NCBI GenBank assembly: GCA_000961575.1
Contig: LADP01000042.1
Span: 62,001-126,000, forward strand
DNA: 64,000 nucleotides
Reading direction: 5' to 3'
DNA from: Peptococcaceae bacterium BRH_c8a
GTDB lineage: Bacteria; Bacillota; Desulfotomaculia; Desulfotomaculales; Desulfallaceae
The translations under genes were made by a program, and so were the position numbers. The notes under the pieces are model-generated. The model was not told where the DNA came from. It was given only the letters and a program-made list of their open reading frames with translations, and made no database searches. Positions 41,696-49,180 of this stretch are shown one piece after another. Each line of letters starts with the position of its first letter. Position 1 is the first letter of the stretch.

Positions 41696-42721
41696 GTGAG
41701 TAGTAAAAAGAGTTTGGCCATGATATTAGTTATCGCATTAGCCGCGGGAATTATGTTACTAACCACAGCATGTAGTTCAGGTGAAGAACAAGCGACGGAT
41801 AGCAAAACAAAGGAAACCATTATTTTTGCCGATGCCGGGTGGGATAGCATTCGCCTGCATAATGAGATAGCCGGCATTATACTCCGGGAAGGTTATGGTT
41901 ACAAAACCGATGTCATCCCTGGTGGGGAACCTTCTTCACTAATGGGCATTAGTACCGGGGACATAGACGTGTACATGGAAATTTGGACGGGCAATGATAT
42001 CGACAATTACAACAAACTTTTGGCAGACGGGGACATTATTGAGCTGGCCTTAAATTTTGATGACAACGCCCAAGGCCTCTACGTGCCCACATACGTTATT
42101 GAAGGTGACCCGGACAGGGGTATTGAGCCAATGGCTCCGGATCTGAAAACTATCCACGACCTGCCCCAGTACTGGGAATTGTTTAAAGACCCTGAACAGA
42201 CCAGTAAAGGCAGGATTTACGGTTCCATACCCGGCTGGTTTGCCGATGAGGTGCTGCAGGCCAAATACGAAAACTACGGTCTGAATGAAACCTTTAACTA
42301 CTTCCAACCGGGCTCCGATACCGCTCTGGCCGCATCGATGACCAAGGCCATTGAAGCTGGTGAGCCGTGGGTGGGATATTATTGGGAACCAACCTGGATT
42401 TCCGGTATGTATGATATCACCTTGCTTGAAGATGAGCCGTACAGCGATGAGCTTTGGAGTGACGGATTCCGTTGTGAATACCCGTCGCAGCGACTTACTA
42501 TTGCCGTCCAGAACCAACTGCCCGATCAAGCTCCCGATGTCACGGAATTCTTAAGTAATTACCAAACCAGCAGTGCACTGGTTGGCGAAGCACTGGCCTA
42601 TATGCAGGACAACGGTGCTACCAACGAAGAAACGGCGGTCTGGTTCTTGAAAGAAAAAGAAGCACTTTGGACTGCTTGGGTACCTGCAGAGGTGGCTGAG
42701 AAGGTAAAAGAGGCCATTTAA
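41696..42721 (+). CDS. proX: Glycine betaine-binding lipoprotein (ProX/OpuAC type)
   Basis: The product is about 341 residues. A lipoprotein signal ends in LLTTACSSG (Cys near residue 26). The OpuAC-type binding domain has FADAGWDSIRLHNEIAGIIL, MEIWTGN, GSIPGWFADEV, WVGYYWEPTWISGMYDITLLED and C-terminal FLKEKEALWTAWVP. The Trp-rich stretches supply the cation-pi box for a trimethylammonium group. It captures betaine or a similar osmoprotectant outside the membrane. The GTG start behind AAGGGGG gives a normal signal peptide. Confidence 0.9.
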   Translation: MSSKKSLAMILVIALAAGIMLLTTACSSGEEQATDSKTKETIIFADAGWDSIRLHNEIAGIILREGYGYKTDVIPGGEPSSLMGISTGDIDVYMEIWTGNDIDNYNKLLADGDIIELALNFDDNAQGLYVPTYVIEGDPDRGIEPMAPDLKTIHDLPQYWELFKDPEQTSKGRIYGSIPGWFADEVLQAKYENYGLNETFNYFQPGSDTALAASMTKAIEAGEPWVGYYWEPTWISGMYDITLLEDEPYSDELWSDGFRCEYPSQRLTIAVQNQLPDQAPDVTEFLSNYQTSSALVGEALAYMQDNGATNEETAVWFLKEKEALWTAWVPAEVAEKVKEAI

Positions 42722-42788
42722 TTAGCAATAATCAAGTCGCCTAAACAGACAACTTGCTACAGAACTTTAAGTTGAGAGTACGCATTGA

Positions 42789-42839
42789 AGGGGGTTAGGT
42801 TGCAGTTGCTGTAAATATCCTTTTATAGTCACTGCAACC
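42789..42839 (+). promoter_or_regulatory. Hairpin between proX and proW that follows a displaced ribosome site
   Basis: GGTTGCAGT (42798-42806) and ACTGCAACC (42831-42839) form a perfect 9-bp stem. The only strong ribosome site, AAGGGGG (about 42788-42794), lies before the stem, and the proW ATG lies 8 bases after it. Folding would bring the site close to the start. Within the stem a TTG follows the ribosome site at normal distance but stops after four codons. Confidence 0.55.
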
Positions 42840-42847
42840 GCTGTTAC

Positions 42848-43699
42848 ATGGATAGTTTCCCTGCATCGATAAGGTTTGAACTTGGTGTTTACGTAGACAT
42901 TTTTGTTAAGTGGCTGTACACCAATTTCGGTGATTTTTTTGACGCCGTCAGCAGTGTTGTTTTGTGGCTGATGGTTAATATCGAAAATATATTGCTTTGG
43001 CTGCCCTGGTGGTCGGTATTAATTATTGTTTTACTTCTAGGCTGGCGTTTTGTTTCGCCTATTGCCGGTGCCATTTTTGCACTGATGTTAGTACTGGTGG
43101 GATCGTTTGGTTACTGGGACCACATGTTGTATACCCTGGCCATTGTTATGGCTTCGGTGGTGATATCCCTGGTCATCGGGATTCCGATTGGCATTTTAAT
43201 GGCTTATAGTACCCATGCCCAGTCAGTGATGCGACCGATCCTGGACTTTATGCAGACCATGCCCAGTCTTGTGTACTTGATTCCGGCCATCCTGTTTTTC
43301 GGCCTGGGCAAGGTGCCGGGGGTTTTTGCCACCACTATTTATGCCATTCCCCCGGTAATCAGGTTGACCGATATGGGTATTCGTCAGGTGTCCAAGGAAA
43401 TGGTCGAAGCCGCCGTATCCTTTGGCTCAAGTTCATGGGATATATTGACCAAGGTGCAATTGCCCCAGGCACTGCCCGCTATTATGGCCGGAATTAACCA
43501 GACTACTATGATGGCCATTTCGATGGTCGTAATTGCCTCCATGATTGGTGTTAAGGGGTTGGGCATGGAAGTTTTAATCGGCATTCAGCGGATCGATGTG
43601 GGGCGAGGGTTTGAGGCCGGTCTGGGTATTGTAATCATCGCAATCATCATGGACAGAATTTCGCAGGGGGTTGCCAACCGTTTCAAGATTCCCAGTTAA
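42848..43699 (+). CDS. proW: Glycine betaine ABC transporter permease (ProW/OpuAB type)
   Basis: The 283-residue permease has about seven hydrophobic segments. The ABC permease contact loop (EAA motif) is KEMVEAAVSFGSSSWDILTKVQLPQALPAIMAGINQTTMMAISM. The N-terminal 60 residues include an amphipathic helix, as in ProW and OpuAB. It forms the channel with two copies and works with ProX and ProV. There is no ribosome site directly before the ATG; see the hairpin upstream. Confidence 0.92.
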   Translation: MDSFPASIRFELGVYVDIFVKWLYTNFGDFFDAVSSVVLWLMVNIENILLWLPWWSVLIIVLLLGWRFVSPIAGAIFALMLVLVGSFGYWDHMLYTLAIVMASVVISLVIGIPIGILMAYSTHAQSVMRPILDFMQTMPSLVYLIPAILFFGLGKVPGVFATTIYAIPPVIRLTDMGIRQVSKEMVEAAVSFGSSSWDILTKVQLPQALPAIMAGINQTTMMAISMVVIASMIGVKGLGMEVLIGIQRIDVGRGFEAGLGIVIIAIIMDRISQGVANRFKIPS

Positions 43700-43721
43700 T
43701 GCCTATACCGCGAGTAATTAA

Positions 43722-43751
43722 TCGGGCACCCGCAAGGCGTGCCCCTACGAT
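43722..43751. repeat. Short REP-like hairpin between proW and proV
   Basis: GGGCACCCGCAAGGCGTGCC forms a stem with loop CGCAAGG, followed by CCCTACGAT. This sequence is a widespread small palindrome. It lies in an 83-bp gap inside the operon and may tune mRNA stability. Confidence 0.55.
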
Positions 43752-43782
43752 TTTGTAGCAAATAGAAAGTGGGAGACAGAGC

Positions 43783-44955
43783 ATGCCGGTAAAAATAGAA
43801 GTAAAAAATTTGACAAAAATCTTTGGCAAACACCCCAAATCGATCCTGGACAAAGTTAATCAGGGGTGGTCTAAAGAAAAAGTTTTAGCCGAGACCGGCC
43901 ACACCGTGGGTATCAGAAACGCTTCATTCCAGGTCCACGAAGGCGAAGTATTCGTAATCATGGGTCTCTCCGGCAGCGGCAAGTCAACGCTAATCAGGTG
44001 CCTAAACCTGCTTAATAAACCTACGTCCGGGGAGATCTACGTGGACGGGGAAAATATCCTGGACTACGACAAGAAACAGCTGAAGAAATTCCGCCAGGAA
44101 AAACTGGCCATGGTGTTTCAGCATTTTGGCTTGCTCAGCCACCGGACCGTCATCGGTAACGTAGAATACGGCCTTGAAGTAAGGAAAGTACCCCGGGAAG
44201 AAAGGCTGAGCATCGCCAGGCAGGCCATCGCCAATGCGGGGTTGGCCGGCTGGGAAGATAAAATGCCCAACGAACTCAGCGGCGGAATGCAACAGCGGGT
44301 GGGACTGGCCCGTGCTCTGGCCAACGACCCGGATATTCTATTGATGGACGAACCTTTTAGCGCCCTGGACCCGTTAATTCGCAGGGATATGCAGTATGAT
44401 TTAATGGAATTACAATCCCAACTGCAAAAGACCATTGTCTTTATTACCCACGATATTAACGAGGCCTTTAAAATCGGGGACCGGGTGGCCGTGATGAAAG
44501 ACGGGGTAATTGAACAAATCGGCACTCCTGAAGAACTGTTGGATGCGCCCGAGAGTGAATATATTGAGAACTTTGTACGGGATATCGACCGTTCGAAAGT
44601 GTATCAGGCCAAGCATGTGATGTTTAAAACTACTGTCTTGGTGACTATTAAACAGGGCCTCAAAACAGCCTTAAACGAAATGAAGACTAACGGTATTTCC
44701 AGCGTCTTTGTGGTTGATTCGGAAAGAAGGCTGCAGGGTATTATCACCATCGACGATACCGTGGCGGCGATTAAAGAGGGTAAGACATTAAGGGATATCC
44801 TGCGTGACGATTTCTTTACCACCGACACCGAGGCATCCTTACAGGATTTGATTCCCAAAGCCACAGATACCAAGTATCCACTGGCTGTAATCGATGAAAA
44901 CAACAAGCTGTTGGGTCTTATTTCACGTGTATCAGTGCTATCAGCTTTAGTATAG
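43783..44955 (+). CDS. proV: Glycine betaine ABC transporter ATPase with CBS domains (ProV/OpuAA type)
   Basis: The 390-residue protein has Walker A GLSGSGKST (about 64-72), signature LSGGMQQRVGLARAL, Walker B ILLMDEPFSALDP and a His switch ITHDINEA. A tandem CBS pair follows (about 275-390). In OpuA the CBS pair senses ionic strength through the membrane and gates transport. This supports an osmotic role. A ferredoxin gene follows within 36 bases. Confidence 0.95.
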   Translation: MPVKIEVKNLTKIFGKHPKSILDKVNQGWSKEKVLAETGHTVGIRNASFQVHEGEVFVIMGLSGSGKSTLIRCLNLLNKPTSGEIYVDGENILDYDKKQLKKFRQEKLAMVFQHFGLLSHRTVIGNVEYGLEVRKVPREERLSIARQAIANAGLAGWEDKMPNELSGGMQQRVGLARALANDPDILLMDEPFSALDPLIRRDMQYDLMELQSQLQKTIVFITHDINEAFKIGDRVAVMKDGVIEQIGTPEELLDAPESEYIENFVRDIDRSKVYQAKHVMFKTTVLVTIKQGLKTALNEMKTNGISSVFVVDSERRLQGIITIDDTVAAIKEGKTLRDILRDDFFTTDTEASLQDLIPKATDTKYPLAVIDENNKLLGLISRVSVLSALV

Positions 44956-44991
44956 ATGACATTTGGATTCGTAAATGGAGGTTTTAAGAAA

Positions 44992-45411
44992 TTGCGAACG
45001 GTAATTCATTGCAACTTTGACTTGTGTACCGGATGCGCTATTTGTCAGATGGCCTGTGCACAGGTTAAAACGGGGGGAACCAACCCCCGTTCGGCTTTAT
45101 TGGAGATTAAAAAAGAGGGTTTGATTTACCGGCCCGAAGTATGTGCTCAGTGTCAAAATGCTTTCTGTTTACAGGTGTGTTCCTTTGAGGCTATTTACCG
45201 AAATGATGAAAACAGGGTGCTCATCGACGCCGCTAAATGTACGGGGTGTGGGTTGTGCGTTGAAGCTTGCCAGATAAATATGGTGTCTCTTGACCAGCGG
45301 TATAAAAAGGCCATAAAATGTGATCTCTGCGGGGGCAACCCGGCCTGTGTGGAGTTTTGTCCCACCGGTGCTCTGGAAAAAATCACGCTGGGAGGGAATG
45401 CCGGTGCCTGA
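44992..45411 (+). CDS. Four-cluster ferredoxin-like subunit, partner of AOR-2
   Basis: The product is about 139 residues with four Cys groups: CTGCAICQMAC, CAQCQNAFCLQVC, CTGCGLCVEAC and CDLCGGNPACVEFC. These fit four [4Fe-4S] clusters of the DmsB/HycB ferredoxin class. A TTG start behind AATGGAGG is preferred to the ATG that abuts the proV stop. The gene overlaps the AOR-2 start by 8 bases, so the two form an enzyme/electron-carrier pair. It is twice the size of the AOR-1 partner and may pass electrons to another acceptor. Confidence 0.9.
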   Translation: MRTVIHCNFDLCTGCAICQMACAQVKTGGTNPRSALLEIKKEGLIYRPEVCAQCQNAFCLQVCSFEAIYRNDENRVLIDAAKCTGCGLCVEACQINMVSLDQRYKKAIKCDLCGGNPACVEFCPTGALEKITLGGNAGA

Positions 45412-47263
45412 TGGTTATATGAATAAGTTTTTGTTTGTCGATCTTACCTCGGGACACAGCAATGCAATTGAGGTGCCCAACTGGCTGCGGGATTATTTTA
45501 TCGGGGGCAAAGGGTATGGCATTAAGCTGCTTAACGACCTGGTGCCCCGGGGATGTGATCCTTTAAGCCCTGATAATGTGCTTATGTTTATGGCGGGGCC
45601 GCTCACCGGCACCCTGGCGCCCTCGATGCGGGCCTGTGTGGTTACTAAATCGCCGCTCACAGGTACTCTGCTGGACTCCTATTTCGGGGGTTCTTTCGGC
45701 CACGAGATTAAATATGCCGGGTATGACGGCATCATCATCACCGGCCGGGCCGCTGAGCCTGTATACCTGTGGGTTGACGACGGCAGGGTGGAAATCCGCC
45801 CGGCCGCTGGCATCTGGGGCATGGGTACTCTGGAGTCAAACCAGGCCATTAAAGAACAATTAAATGATCGTTCAGTTAAAATCGCCGGCATTGGGCCGGC
45901 CGGAGAGAACCTGGTGCGCTTCGCCCTAATTTCCTGTGAATATAACCGCCAGGCCGGGCGGGGCGGTGCTGGTGCAGTAATGGGTGCCAAAAACCTCAAG
46001 GCCGTGGCTTTAAGAGGTACCCAGTCGGTGCAGGTGTTTGATAGCGACGCTTTTCTGCAGGCTGTTAAAAAAGGTTACCAGGAGCTAAAGTCCAGCCCCG
46101 ATATTAAGGCGCTGACGGATGCCGGAACCGCTTCATCGGTGCCCTTTGCCAATGAAGTGGGTGTGTTACCCACGCGAAACTATTATGACGGTACTTTTGC
46201 CGGGGCCAACGAGATCAGTGATTTTGGGCAGAGCAAACATCTTTGGCTGCGCAGTGAAGCCTGTCCGGGCTGCCCGATACGTTGCAGTAAGGTGGGCTAT
46301 ATCCGCACCGGTCGATATCAAGGCACTGTTTCGGATATCGTGGAATATGAATCTGCCGCCATGCTGGGTTCAAACTTGGAAATTAGTGATATCAAGGCAG
46401 TGACATATCTAACGCACCTGTGCGATGAGCTGGGACTGGATAGTATGTCCACCGGCGGCGTGATTGGTTTTGCCATGGAAGCTGCGGAAAGAGGTCTCAT
46501 ACCGCTGGAAATTGAAGGGCAGCAGATAAAGTTCGGCAGTCCGCTGGCGGCAGAAAAATTAATGCAAGCCATTGCTTTGCGCCGTGGCGAACTGGGTCGC
46601 CTTTTGGCCCAAGGAGTACAGCGGGCGGCGGCGGAACTTGGTTCGGACGCCGAGGAATTTGCGGTGCATATCAAGGGCCTGGAAACACCGGCCTGGGGTC
46701 CTCGAGGCGCCACCGGGATTGCCCTGGCTTTGATGACCGCAGACCGGGGCGGTTGCCACCAGCGGGGGATGCCGTTGGGTGAAGACTTGAGCGGCGCTCT
46801 TTGGAATGATGAGCCCGTTGATCGGCTGGCCCTAACCGGTAAGGGCGAGATAGTAATCCACTACCAGAACTATCTGGCTGCGTTGGATACACTGGTCAAG
46901 TGTGACTTTGGGGCTTTCGGGATTCAGCCCCAGACTTATCTGGAGCTTTACCAGGCCTGCACCGGGCGGGATCTGGGCGGTGCAGACGGGCTGCAGCAGC
47001 TGGGAGCGAAAATCTGGAACCTGGGGCGGTTGTTCAATCTCAGGGAGGGGCTGGAGCCGCAGACGGATACGCTGCCGAAAAGGTTTACCCAGCCATTACC
47101 AAGCGGTCCGTGTCAGGGCCACCGGTTTAGCCCCGAGGATATGCAGGTAATGCTACAGGAGTATTACAGGCTTCGCTCCTGGAGTGCCGACGGTCGGCCC
47201 GGGCAGGAAATAATGAATAAACTTGGGTTATCTGATATGCAAACAATGTCAATAACTACTTAG
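45404..47263 (+). CDS. aor: Aldehyde:ferredoxin oxidoreductase (AOR-2) in the betaine transporter operon
   Basis: The product is about 619 residues. The AOR N-terminal domain has FVDLTSGHS, FIGGKGYGIKLLNDLVP, IKYAGYDGIIITGRAAEP and IGPAGENLVRFALI. The cluster motif is CPGCPIRC (CX2CX3C) with a later Cys in VKCDFGAFG. It oxidises an aldehyde to an acid with ferredoxin via a W- or Mo-bis-pterin. A GTG behind GGGAGGG gives the best start. It is the last gene of the proX-proW-proV-ferredoxin unit. The aldehyde may be betaine aldehyde (context) or a simple aldehyde. It is clearly different from AOR-1. Confidence 0.9.
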   Translation: MPDGYMNKFLFVDLTSGHSNAIEVPNWLRDYFIGGKGYGIKLLNDLVPRGCDPLSPDNVLMFMAGPLTGTLAPSMRACVVTKSPLTGTLLDSYFGGSFGHEIKYAGYDGIIITGRAAEPVYLWVDDGRVEIRPAAGIWGMGTLESNQAIKEQLNDRSVKIAGIGPAGENLVRFALISCEYNRQAGRGGAGAVMGAKNLKAVALRGTQSVQVFDSDAFLQAVKKGYQELKSSPDIKALTDAGTASSVPFANEVGVLPTRNYYDGTFAGANEISDFGQSKHLWLRSEACPGCPIRCSKVGYIRTGRYQGTVSDIVEYESAAMLGSNLEISDIKAVTYLTHLCDELGLDSMSTGGVIGFAMEAAERGLIPLEIEGQQIKFGSPLAAEKLMQAIALRRGELGRLLAQGVQRAAAELGSDAEEFAVHIKGLETPAWGPRGATGIALALMTADRGGCHQRGMPLGEDLSGALWNDEPVDRLALTGKGEIVIHYQNYLAALDTLVKCDFGAFGIQPQTYLELYQACTGRDLGGADGLQQLGAKIWNLGRLFNLREGLEPQTDTLPKRFTQPLPSGPCQGHRFSPEDMQVMLQEYYRLRSWSADGRPGQEIMNKLGLSDMQTMSITT

Positions 47264-47274
47264 GACACTTTTAT

Positions 47275-47328
47275 GTCATTCTGAACGCAGTGAAGAATCT
47301 TAAGATCCTTCGCTATGCTTAGGATGAC
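47275..47328. repeat. REP-like imperfect palindrome (copy 2)
   Basis: GTCATTCTGAACGCAG and its partner CTTAGGATGAC flank GAATCTTAAGATCC. It belongs to the same family as the repeat at 25524-25583. It lies 11 bases after the AOR-2 stop and may terminate that operon. Confidence 0.65.
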
Positions 47329-47429
47329 AACCCTAAAGTCTATTTTCAGGATAGTAACCAATATCATTATCGGAAGGCATGTGCGCAAAATACTATGCTG
47401 CCAAGATAAAGTAAGTTCCCAAAAAATTA

Positions 47430-47458
47430 TTGACAATGTTAAAAACTGCAAATACAAT
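47430..47458 (+). promoter_or_regulatory. Consensus sigma-A promoter of the riboswitch/bza operon
   Basis: TTGACA (47430-47435), a 17-base spacer and TACAAT (47453-47458). The predicted start near 47465 is about 20 bases before the riboswitch. Confidence 0.85.
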
Positions 47459-47485
47459 GAAAACAACAATAAACAATTAATTTTT

Positions 47486-47690
47486 CAGGTGCCCGCAAGG
47501 GGTAAAAGGGAACCGGGTGAGAATCCCGGGCGGTCCCGCCACTGTAACCGGTAGTCCACCTCGTAACCACCGTTTGTCGTCCTTTTGGGGCAAGGCAGGC
47601 GGGAAGGGAGGCGCGGACGCTATCCCGGAAGTCAGGAAACCTGCCTGGAAATGCCCACCACAACCTCGTGGATAAGGATGGTGTACGAGT
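47486..47690 (+). ncRNA. Cobalamin (adenosylcobalamin-type) riboswitch
   Basis: The leader shows the class's conserved parts in order: AGGTGCCCGCAAGG with GGTAAAAGGGAA, then GGTGAGAATCCC, the GGTCCCGCCACTGTAACCGG B12-box region, and a later GGAAGTCAGGAAACCTGCC arm. They fold around the cobalamin core. It is followed by a terminator hairpin at 47705-47744, so binding of B12 probably stops transcription before the thiC-like genes. A thiamine riboswitch, normal for real thiC, is absent. Confidence 0.93.
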
Positions 47691-47704
47691 GTACATGGAT
47701 TATG

Positions 47705-47744
47705 GAAAAGTCCATGCCGTAAAAGGCATGGGCTTTTTTTTTTC
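47705..47744 (+). terminator. Riboswitch-controlled intrinsic terminator
   Basis: CCATGCC (47712-47718) and GGCATGG (47725-47731) form a perfect stem followed by eleven Ts. An upstream CATGGA (about 47694-47699) can pair with TCCATG of the left arm and would act as antiterminator. Confidence 0.85.
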
Positions 47745-47806
47745 AGCAAGCCACAGGCCAATGTAATTTTTTGTATAGCAACTATAAAGCCAAAAGGAGG
47801 ATTTCA

Positions 47807-49105
47807 ATGACCCTGTTAAACAGTGCCCAGAAAGGAAAGACCACGCCGGAAATGGAACAGGTGGCGGCAAAGGAAGGAGTCGCACCGGAATTTATCAGGC
47901 AGGGGGTGGCCGAAGGCACAATTGTCATTCCACGCAATATCAACCGCAGCAACATTATCCCGATGGGGATAGGGACGGGCTTGCGCACCAAGGTAAGTGC
48001 CAGTGTGGGTATGTATGGAAGAGACGCGGAAATTGGTACTGAGATAAGAAAAGTCAAAGCAGCTTTAGAGGCAGGTACAGACTCCATCATGGATCTTAGC
48101 GTCAGCGGAGATATCGACAGCATGCGCCGGGAAACCCTGGCCACCGCTCCTACGCCGGTGGGGACTCTTCCTCTGTACCAGGCTATAGCCGAAGCGGCTG
48201 ATAAGCATGGCTCATCGGTCAACATGACGGTTGAAGACCTGTTTGAAGTTATTGAGCGTCAGGCTACCGACGGGGTTGATTTTTTGGCCTTGCACTGCGG
48301 CACCACCATGAGCGTGGTGGAACGGGCCAAGCGGGAGGGCCGAATAGACCCACTGGTTAGTTACGGCGGCTCCCACCTGATTGGGTGGATGATTTACAAC
48401 CAGAAAGAGAACCCGCTCTATGAGCATTATGACCGGGTGCTGGAAATTGCCCGCCGGCACGGTGCAACCATTAGTCTTGCTGACGGCATGAGACCGGGCT
48501 GCTTGGCCGATTCCCTAGACGGCGCACAGGTGGAGGAACTGGTGATTCTGGGCGAGCTGGTCAGGCGGGCCAGGGAAGCCGGGGTACAGGTAATGGTTAA
48601 AGGACCGGGCCATGTGCCTTTAAACCAAATTGAAGCAACCGTCAGGCTGCAGAAGAGCCTGTGCAAGGGAGCGCCTTACTTTGTCTTCGGCCCCGTAGTT
48701 ACCGACATAGCCGCGGGGTACGATCACATAAGCGCCGCCATCGGAGGTGCCTTAGCGGCCTGGACGGGGGCCGAGTTTATCTGTTATGTAACGGCCGCCG
48801 AACACATTGGTCTTCCTGATGTCGACCAGGTACGTGAAGGGGTGGTTGCCGCACGTATTGCCGCCCACGCCGCGGATTTGGCCAAAGGAATGCCGGGAGC
48901 TGCAGAATGGGATTTGCAGTTGTCCCGGGCCAGGAAGGAATTGGACTGGGAAAAGCAGATCGCCCTGGCCATAGATCCGAAACGGGCCGGGCTGCTGAGA
49001 AAAGAGCGGACCGGAGATTCTTCGTCGGCCTGCGCCATGTGCGGTAAGTACTGTGCGATGGAAGTGGTGTCACGGTATTTGGGCAGCGCCAAACAAGGGT
49101 GTTAA
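47807..49105 (+). CDS. bzaA: ThiC-paralogue radical SAM enzyme, BzaA/B type (5-hydroxybenzimidazole synthesis)
   Basis: The 432-residue protein of the ThiC family keeps VIPRNINRSN, MDLSVSGDIDSMRRETL, PVGTLPLYQ, metal-binding His in GPGHVP, YDHI and AAEHIGLP, and a C-terminal cluster motif CAMCGKYC (CX2CX3C; Escherichia ThiC has CX2CX4C). Usual ThiC residues are altered: NANIGTS is replaced by SASVGMYG, SLGDG by SLADG and EGPGHVP by KGPGHVP. With a cobalamin riboswitch upstream and a second paralogue downstream, it fits BzaA/BzaB, which make 5-hydroxybenzimidazole for B12 from AIR. Which of the two is BzaA is not certain. Confidence 0.75.
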   Translation: MTLLNSAQKGKTTPEMEQVAAKEGVAPEFIRQGVAEGTIVIPRNINRSNIIPMGIGTGLRTKVSASVGMYGRDAEIGTEIRKVKAALEAGTDSIMDLSVSGDIDSMRRETLATAPTPVGTLPLYQAIAEAADKHGSSVNMTVEDLFEVIERQATDGVDFLALHCGTTMSVVERAKREGRIDPLVSYGGSHLIGWMIYNQKENPLYEHYDRVLEIARRHGATISLADGMRPGCLADSLDGAQVEELVILGELVRRAREAGVQVMVKGPGHVPLNQIEATVRLQKSLCKGAPYFVFGPVVTDIAAGYDHISAAIGGALAAWTGAEFICYVTAAEHIGLPDVDQVREGVVAARIAAHAADLAKGMPGAAEWDLQLSRARKELDWEKQIALAIDPKRAGLLRKERTGDSSSACAMCGKYCAMEVVSRYLGSAKQGC

Positions 49106-49109
49106 CGTA

Positions 49110-49135
49110 TTCAGAATTCAGGAGTCAGAATTTCA
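49110..49135. repeat. Fragment of the AGGAGTCAG repeat family
   Basis: ATTCAGAATTCAGGAGTCAG lies between the two ThiC paralogues, related to the inverted repeat at 29415. It lies within the operon gap of 75 bases. Confidence 0.5.
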
Positions 49136-49180
49136 GAATAATTTGAGACGATAAAAATTAAAATAGCAGGGGTGCATAAC

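Noticed and set aside
47486-47690. Thiamine pyrophosphate riboswitch expected before thiC-like genes
   Set aside because: The conserved elements (CCGCCACTG box, GTCAGGAAACCTGCC arm) are those of a cobalamin riboswitch; no TPP core was seen.
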